Shown here: positions 59,398 through 64,000 of the stretch, in pieces | Layout of the letters: each line of letters begins with the position of its first letter | Position numbering within the stretch: the first letter of the stretch is position 1 | NCBI GenBank assembly: GCA_028281325.1 | Contig: JANQKC010000011.1 | Span: forward strand, 62,001-126,000 | Origin: Alphaproteobacteria bacterium | GTDB taxonomy: Bacteria > Pseudomonadota > Alphaproteobacteria > UBA8366 | Reading direction: 5' to 3' | Length of the DNA stretch: 64,000 nucleotides | The notes under the pieces: model-generated | Database searches by the model: none | What the model saw: only the letters and a program-made list of their open reading frames with translations | What the model was told of the DNA's origin: nothing | Made by a program: the position numbers and the translations under genes

Positions 59398-60579
59398 GTG
59401 AGTTATAAATACCCGTATAAGGGCGTCCGCGTCCTCGATGTATCGCAAGGCTTCGCCGGCCCCTATGTCGGCGGCATGCTGTCGCTGTACGGCGCGTCGG
59501 TCATCAAGGTCGAGCCGCCGGAAGGCGACTGGGTCCGCAGCATCGGCAAGGCGTTCGGCGGCAATACGCCGCTCGGCGTCGTCGCCAATCGCGGCAAGCG
59601 CAGCATCGCGATCAACCTGAAGACGGATGCCGGACGGGCGCTGGTTCACCAGATGGCGGAAACCGCCGACGTCTTCCTGGAGAGTTTTCGCCCGGGCGTG
59701 GCGGCCCGGCTGGGCATCGGCTATCCGGACATCAAGAAGATCAATCCGCGGATTATCTACCTATCGGTCAGCGGCTTCGGCCAGGACGGGCCCGACTCGG
59801 GCCGGCCGGCGACCGACACCGTGATTCAGGCCAATTCCGGATTCATGTCGGCAAACGAAGGCATGGACGGCACCCCGCACAAGGCGAATGTGCTGATCGC
59901 CGATACCTCGACGGGAATCTACGGGTTCCAGGCCGTTGCCGCCGCGCTGTTCGCCCGGCAACACGAAACCGAGGGTCTGCATCTCGACGTCAGTCTCATG
60001 CAGTCGACCGCCGCCTTCGTCGCGCCCAAGGTCGTGGAGTACCACGTGGAGAATGGCGCGCCGCGGTTGCTCAACGCGCCCGCCGGCAGCTACCGGACGA
60101 AAGACGGATGGATCGCGGTCACGCTGGTCAAGGAACACCATTTCGAGAAACTGTGCCAGGCGATCGATCGACCCGCGTTGATCGACGACCCGCGTTTCGC
60201 GAATTTCGACACCCGCGCCGAGCATGTCGAGAGTCTAAAGCGGATCATCGGCGAGGCCTTGCTGACCAAGACAACCGGGGATTGGGTCAATACCCTCACC
60301 GAACACGAGGTTCTGTGCAGCCCGATCGGTGATTTCGGCGACTGGCTGGCGGATCCACAGGCCGTCGCGACCCATGCCGCACCGGTCGTCGATCAACCCG
60401 GGATGGGACCGATCCCGATTCCCGCCATCCCGGGGACGGACCCGGACCGCGACGTCGACGCACCGCCCGTCGCCCCATCGGTCGGCGAGCACGGCCGCGA
60501 TATCCTGTCCGAATTCGGGTTCGACGACGACCGGATCGCCGCCCTGGTCCGGGATGGCGCGGTCACCCTGCCGACCTAA
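59398..60579 (+). CDS. CaiB/BaiF family CoA-transferase (second copy)
   Basis: AGGA before the GTG gives 393 residues (MSYKYPYKGVRVLDVSQGFAGPYVGGML). Family features include SLYGASVIKVEPPEGDWVRS, GKRSIAINLKTDAGRALVH, LESFRPGVAARLGIGYPD, VSGFGQDGPDSGRPATDTV and the C-terminal VAPSVGEHGRDILSEFGFDDDRI. It differs strongly from the CoA-transferase at 12-13 kb. It stands 40 bases after the phosphoesterase gene and 16 before the MaoC gene, so CoA-thioester substrates are likely for the operon's end. Confidence 0.9.
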   Translation: MSYKYPYKGVRVLDVSQGFAGPYVGGMLSLYGASVIKVEPPEGDWVRSIGKAFGGNTPLGVVANRGKRSIAINLKTDAGRALVHQMAETADVFLESFRPGVAARLGIGYPDIKKINPRIIYLSVSGFGQDGPDSGRPATDTVIQANSGFMSANEGMDGTPHKANVLIADTSTGIYGFQAVAAALFARQHETEGLHLDVSLMQSTAAFVAPKVVEYHVENGAPRLLNAPAGSYRTKDGWIAVTLVKEHHFEKLCQAIDRPALIDDPRFANFDTRAEHVESLKRIIGEALLTKTTGDWVNTLTEHEVLCSPIGDFGDWLADPQAVATHAAPVVDQPGMGPIPIPAIPGTDPDRDVDAPPVAPSVGEHGRDILSEFGFDDDRIAALVRDGAVTLPT

Positions 60580-60595
60580 CGCGAAAGTCCTTATC

Positions 60596-61084
60596 ATGAG
60601 CGAAACATCGAAAAACCCGGCGGCCCGCGCCGACGAAGGCAGCCATTTCTTCGAAGACCTGCGGATAGGGCAGCAATTCCCCATCCCCTCGCGAACGATG
60701 ACCGACGCGCTCTTTGCGGCCTTCCAACTCGCCTCGGGCGATAACCATCCGAGCCACTACGACGTGGAATATTGCCGCGCACACGGGCATCCGGGCATGC
60801 TGGCGCATGGATTCCAGACCCTGATCCAGACCGCGCCCGGCGCCGGCACCTTTCCCTTCTATATCGGCAGCGCCCTTTTGGGCTTCCTTGAGCAATCGTC
60901 GCGCTTCCTGAAACCGGTCTATGTCGGCGATACGCTCTATTCGATGCTCGAGGTGTCCGACCTGACGCCGCAACGGACCACCGGCGTCGCGACGCTTCGG
61001 TCGACGGTCCATAACCAGAAAGACGAGCTTGTCCTGGAGGGCGAGCTGAAATTTCTGATCCGCCTGCGCGACCCGCGCGTATGA
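60596..61084 (+). CDS. MaoC family (R)-specific enoyl-CoA hydratase-like protein
   Basis: A 162-residue hot-dog fold protein. The catalytic segment is FQLASGDNHPSHYDVEYCRAHGHPGMLAHGF, with the Asp and His of MaoC hydratases. FFEDLRIGQQFPIPSRTMTDA is the typical N-terminal strand, and SRFLKPVYVGDTLYSMLEVSDL the later one. It would add water across an enoyl-CoA double bond, made from a CoA-activated acid by the preceding CoA-transferase. It is the last gene of the four-gene run; apaG follows 104 bases later. Confidence 0.9.
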   Translation: MSETSKNPAARADEGSHFFEDLRIGQQFPIPSRTMTDALFAAFQLASGDNHPSHYDVEYCRAHGHPGMLAHGFQTLIQTAPGAGTFPFYIGSALLGFLEQSSRFLKPVYVGDTLYSMLEVSDLTPQRTTGVATLRSTVHNQKDELVLEGELKFLIRLRDPRV

Positions 61085-61188
61085 AACCCTAGAGACGGCG
61101 ACCTGCTTCCAATTGGCCTTTGACAACGAGGCGCTTCCGGCCAATATGGGGCAAACGGGCTCGGTGAAGGGGCACGCCGGAGTAAAGA

Positions 61189-61581
61189 ATGTACGAACAA
61201 GAAACGCGTCAGATTAAAGTTACGGTTAAGCCATTTTACTTGGAAGACCAATCCTCACCCGACGAAAATCACTTTGTTTGGGCTTACCATGTGCGGATTG
61301 AAAACGACGGCGGCGAGACGGTGCAACTGCGCAACCGGTATTGGCGGATTACGGATGCGCTGGGCCGGGTGCAGGAAGTTCGCGGCCCCGGCGTGGTCGG
61401 GGAGCAACCGGTGCTGAATCCCGGCGATGATTTCGAGTATACGAGCGGGACGCCGCTGCAAACACCATCGGGAATCATGGTGGGGACCTATCAGATGGAA
61501 GCGGCGAGCGGCGAATTCTTCGATGTCGATATACCGGCTTTTTCCCTGGATAGCCCTCACCAGCCGGTACAATTGAACTAA
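61189..61581 (+). CDS. apaG: ApaG family protein
   Basis: A 130-residue protein consisting of the ApaG/F-box-associated immunoglobulin-like domain: [55 protein letters not shown] and [20 protein letters not shown]. The PGVVGEQP and [17 protein letters not shown] motifs match the family strongly. In enterobacteria apaG mutation affects Mg/Co tolerance; its biochemical role is unclear. It is followed by folE on the same strand, 79 bases away. Confidence 0.95.
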   Translation: MYEQETRQIKVTVKPFYLEDQSSPDENHFVWAYHVRIENDGGETVQLRNRYWRITDALGRVQEVRGPGVVGEQPVLNPGDDFEYTSGTPLQTPSGIMVGTYQMEAASGEFFDVDIPAFSLDSPHQPVQLN

Positions 61582-61584
61582 ATA

Positions 61585-61602
61585 GATCAGTCCTAGCTGA
61601 TC
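61585..61602 (+). terminator. Small hairpin after apaG
   Basis: GATCAG/CTGATC forms a six-base-pair stem over a six-base loop, four bases after the apaG stop. No T-run follows. It may be a weak 3' end signal. Confidence 0.3.
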
Positions 61603-61660
61603 CATGCATATCGAATACGGTCGTGCGTCCATGGAGACGTGACGCAGGAAGGAGTTAGTT

Positions 61661-62311
61661 GTGACGGAGCTTAAGAAAGCCCAGAAAACCGGGGTTATCG
61701 ACCTCGAAGCATCCGGCATATCGGACCGTCCGAGCCAGGCCGAGGCCGAAGAAGCCGTTCGCACGCTGATCCGCTGGGCCGGCGACGACCCGACCCGCGA
61801 CGGCCTGATCGGCACACCGGAACGGGTGGTGCGGTCCTATAATGAGTTCTTCGCCGGATACAGCGCGGACCCGGTTGAAATGCTGCAAAGAACCTTCAGC
61901 GAAACAGAAGGTTACGATGAGATGGTGGTCCTGAAGGATATCGACTTCCATTCCCATTGCGAGCATCACATCGTGCCGATTATCGGCAAAGCGCATGTCG
62001 GCTATCTGCCGCGCGAACGGGTCGTCGGCATCAGCAAACTGGCGCGCGTCATCGAGACCTTTGCCCGCCGCCTGCAGATTCAGGAAAAGCTCACGGCGCA
62101 GATCGCCAACACGCTTGAAGAAGTGCTGCAACCGAAGGGCGTGGCCGTCGTTATCGAAGCGGTTCACCAATGCATGACAACCCGCGGGGTCAAGAAGCAG
62201 GGCGTTTCCCTCGTGACCAGCCGCATGCTCGGCCAGTTCCGGGACGACGCAAAGACGCGCCGTGAGTTCGTATCGATCATCGGCAATCCCGGAAACTCGA
62301 TCGGACACTGA
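61661..62311 (+). CDS. folE: GTP cyclohydrolase I
   Basis: FolE makes 7,8-dihydroneopterin triphosphate from GTP, the first step of folate and queuosine-type pathways. The 216-residue protein has zinc and active-site residues in [23 protein letters not shown], and in [38 protein letters not shown] is the conserved substrate loop. GTG 61661 follows AAGGAG. It is a type IA zinc enzyme of normal length with a short N-terminal extension ([18 protein letters not shown]). Confidence 0.97.
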   Translation: MTELKKAQKTGVIDLEASGISDRPSQAEAEEAVRTLIRWAGDDPTRDGLIGTPERVVRSYNEFFAGYSADPVEMLQRTFSETEGYDEMVVLKDIDFHSHCEHHIVPIIGKAHVGYLPRERVVGISKLARVIETFARRLQIQEKLTAQIANTLEEVLQPKGVAVVIEAVHQCMTTRGVKKQGVSLVTSRMLGQFRDDAKTRREFVSIIGNPGNSIGH

Positions 62312-62323
62312 TCGTCGCCAGAC

Positions 62324-62357
62324 CGGCTAAAGCTGGACAAATCTGGTCCATTAGCCG
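62324..62357 (+). terminator. Possible hairpin between folE and trkH
   Basis: CGGCTAA pairs with TTAGCCG, seven base pairs, around a 20-base loop in the 100-base gap. The long loop and absent T-tract leave termination uncertain. Confidence 0.3.
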
Positions 62358-62411
62358 ATTCTTGGGTGATAGTAGTGAAGTTCGCGAAGCTGTTTCGGAC
62401 GCCGCGGCACC

Positions 62412-63860
62412 TTGATCGATTTCCGACCCATCCTGTTCATCATCGGCATCTTAATGTCGACCCTCGCGCTGGCCATGTGCCTGCCGGCGGTGGCGGACGC
62501 CGCCGTGAACAACCCGGACTGGGGGGTCTTCGCGCTGGCCGCCGCCTTCACCCTGTTGATCGGGGTCATGCTCATGCTGACGGCGCGGTCCCGGGCGCGC
62601 AACCTCAACCAGCGCCAGGCCTTCATCCTGACGGCCTTGAGCTGGACCATCATCCCCGCTTTCGGCGCCTTGCCCTTTACCTTCTCCGAATTGGAGTTGA
62701 GCTACACGGACTCCTTCTTCGAGGCGATGTCCGGCATCACGACGACCGGATCGACCGTGCTCACCGGGCTCGATTTCGCGCCGCCGGGGATTCTGATCTG
62801 GCGCGCCCTGCTGCAATGGCTCGGCGGGATCGGCATCATCGCCATGGCGATCGCGATCCTGCCCATGTTGCAGGTCGGCGGCATGCAGCTTTTCCGGATG
62901 GAATCCTCCGATAGCTCGGACAAGGTGCTGCCCCGCGCCGCCCAACTCATCACCTATATCGGCTTCATCTACCTCGGCATGACCATGTTGTGTGCGCTGT
63001 CCTATTGGTTTGCCGGCATGCGCGGCTTCGATGCGGTGGCGCATGCGATGACCACCATCGCGACCGGCGGCTTCTCGACCAGCGACCAATCGATTGGGCA
63101 TTTCGCCAGCGCGAAGATCGACACGATTGCCGTCGTCTTCATGCTGCTCGGCAGTCTGCCCTTCGTTCTCTACCTGCGCGCCCTGCGCGGCAACCCGGGA
63201 AGCCTGTGGCGCGACAGCCAGGTCCATTGGTTCCTGATGATCGTGCTGCTCGCCGTCACGGCCATGGCGCTTCATCTGTATCTGAACAACGGCTTCGGCC
63301 TGCGGGAGGCGTTCCGTCTGGCGTCGTTCAACGTGGTGTCGATCATCACCGGGACCGGCTATGCGACCACCGATTTCGGCCTGTGGGGCACGTTCGGCTT
63401 GACGTTGCTGTTCTTCCTGATGTTTGTCGGCGGGTGCGCGGGATCGACCACTTGCGGCATCAAAGTCTTCCGCTTTCAGGTCCTCTACGCGACCGCCGTC
63501 ACGCAGATTCGCCGGCTGCTAGAACCGCACGGCGTCTTCATCTCCTACTACAACGGCAAGCCGATCCCGTATTCCGTCGGCGACTCGGTGATGAGCTTCT
63601 TCTTTCTTTACGCCCTGTGCTTCGCGATCATCGCCATCGGCCTCGGCATGATCGGCTTGGACTTCCTGACCGCGGTGTCCGGCGCGGCGACGGCGATATC
63701 GAATGTCGGTCCCGGACTCGGCGATGTCATCGGCCCGGCCGGCACCTTCGCATCCCTGCCGGACAGCGCGAAATGGCTGCTCAGCCTCGGCATGCTGCTG
63801 GGCCGGCTGGAATTGTTCACGATCCTGGTGATGTTGGCGCCCGCTTTCTGGCGCCGCTGA
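62412..63860 (+). CDS. trkH: Trk-type potassium uptake channel, TrkH family
   Basis: A 482-residue inner-membrane potassium channel. Four pore-loop segments are seen: AMSGITTTGSTVLTG, AMTTIATGGFSTSDQ, SIITGTGYATTDFG and SGAATAISNVGPGLGDVIG, each with a Gly of the selectivity filter. The TTG start gives MIDFRPILFIIGILMS. It would work with a TrkA-type cytoplasmic NAD/ATP-sensing subunit, not present in the window. No Shine-Dalgarno sequence is clear, and the preceding gene folE has an unrelated function. Confidence 0.92.
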   Translation: MIDFRPILFIIGILMSTLALAMCLPAVADAAVNNPDWGVFALAAAFTLLIGVMLMLTARSRARNLNQRQAFILTALSWTIIPAFGALPFTFSELELSYTDSFFEAMSGITTTGSTVLTGLDFAPPGILIWRALLQWLGGIGIIAMAIAILPMLQVGGMQLFRMESSDSSDKVLPRAAQLITYIGFIYLGMTMLCALSYWFAGMRGFDAVAHAMTTIATGGFSTSDQSIGHFASAKIDTIAVVFMLLGSLPFVLYLRALRGNPGSLWRDSQVHWFLMIVLLAVTAMALHLYLNNGFGLREAFRLASFNVVSIITGTGYATTDFGLWGTFGLTLLFFLMFVGGCAGSTTCGIKVFRFQVLYATAVTQIRRLLEPHGVFISYYNGKPIPYSVGDSVMSFFFLYALCFAIIAIGLGMIGLDFLTAVSGAATAISNVGPGLGDVIGPAGTFASLPDSAKWLLSLGMLLGRLELFTILVMLAPAFWRR

Positions 63861-63883
63861 TACGGCCCGGACAGGCCGCAACG

Positions 63884-64000
63884 CTAGCGGAGAAAGGCCG
63901 TCATGTGCGTGCGGATTTGCTCTTCGAGCACCTTGTCCACGTTCCGGCTCAGGCTTTCGACCATCTGGAACCAGACCTTTTCCCGATCCGCAAGCGTCGC
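63884..64000 (-). CDS. Unidentified protein, C-terminal 38 residues (cut by window edge)
   Basis: The minus-strand frame is open from the window end to TAG at 63884-63886. It ends with WFQMVESLSRNVDKVLEEQI, then RTHMTAFLR, an amphipathic helical tail. The family is not recognisable from this much. It converges with trkH, with 23 bases between the stops. Confidence 0.4.
   Translation of the reverse strand, partial: ATLADREKVWFQMVESLSRNVDKVLEEQIRTHMTAFLR

Overview
This is about 64 kb of GC-rich chromosome with small gaps, ATG/GTG/TTG starts and Shine-Dalgarno leaders. The content suggests a free-living, heterotrophic alphaproteobacterium, probably near Rhodospirillales. It includes an Rrf2-regulated suf operon in the order regulator-B-C-D-S-U-T-A, a DctPQM TRAP transporter, two TauD/TfdA dioxygenases, two CaiB/BaiF CoA-transferases, a carbamoyltransferase and many small catabolic enzymes. 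The taxonomic call is inference from gene content; no rRNA or ribosomal-protein gene is present to test it. I saw no prophage, plasmid genes, complete insertion sequence or CRISPR array.

Layout. 1-0.57 kb: C-terminal end of a LysR-type regulator. 0.65-7.4 kb: the Fe-S assembly (SUF) operon, with an IscR-like palindrome in front and tight translational overlaps inside, followed by a PP-loop ATP-pyrophosphatase gene that lacks a normal start codon. 8.07-8.27 kb: a MITE-like palindromic repeat. 8.4-19.6 kb: gamma-glutamyltransferase, an AT-richer membrane glycosyltransferase gene, a CoA-transferase, tRNA-Gly(CCC), a sulfatase remnant, a methyltransferase, a TauD dioxygenase, tandem GFA-family proteins, a large alpha/beta hydrolase and a metallo-beta-lactamase-fold protein. 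20.0-23.1 kb: TRAP transporter with a strong hairpin between the binding-protein gene and the permease genes. 23.1-37.2 kb: mixed single genes and pairs (LLM flavin oxidoreductase, a 44-residue membrane protein, YdjM-like protein, TTC38-like protein with an MFS exporter, TetR, cupin, VOC, 2-hydroxyacid dehydrogenase with an FAD enzyme, DUF488, AraC, YHS, and an isochorismatase-like amidase with an N-carbamoyl amino-acid hydrolase). 37.4-43.8 kb: carbamoyltransferase, GreB, a racemase-fold protein without its catalytic cysteines, a HisC-like aminotransferase and RecQ. 44.0-51.6 kb: amidase, hydrolase and isomerase genes, then a LysR/MFS/TauD/hydrolase group and a CnbZ/RidA-like gene. 52-57.1 kb: a molybdopterin oxidoreductase, a MocR-type regulator with its own operator, and an orphan GAF histidine kinase. 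57.5-61.1 kb: a four-gene run of radical SAM protein, unusual metallophosphoesterase, CoA-transferase and MaoC hydratase. 61.2-64 kb: apaG, folE, trkH and the end of an unidentified gene.

How the genes work together. The SUF genes supply Fe-S clusters; the radical SAM protein, and probably the molybdopterin enzyme, would be clients. The catabolic genes form small modules, each with its own transporter or regulator: TRAP; LysR-MFS-TauD-hydrolase; amidase-hydrolase-isomerase; N-carbamoyl hydrolases. The best candidate for an undescribed system is the radical SAM plus metallophosphoesterase pair. The phosphoesterase lacks the normal first metal-binding motif and carries a Cys cluster, and two CoA-ester enzymes follow it. 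The next most interesting items are the start-less PP-loop gene behind sufA, the MocR operator with nested dyads, the cysteine-less racemase-fold protein, and the grouping of three enzymes whose families handle carbamoyl groups.
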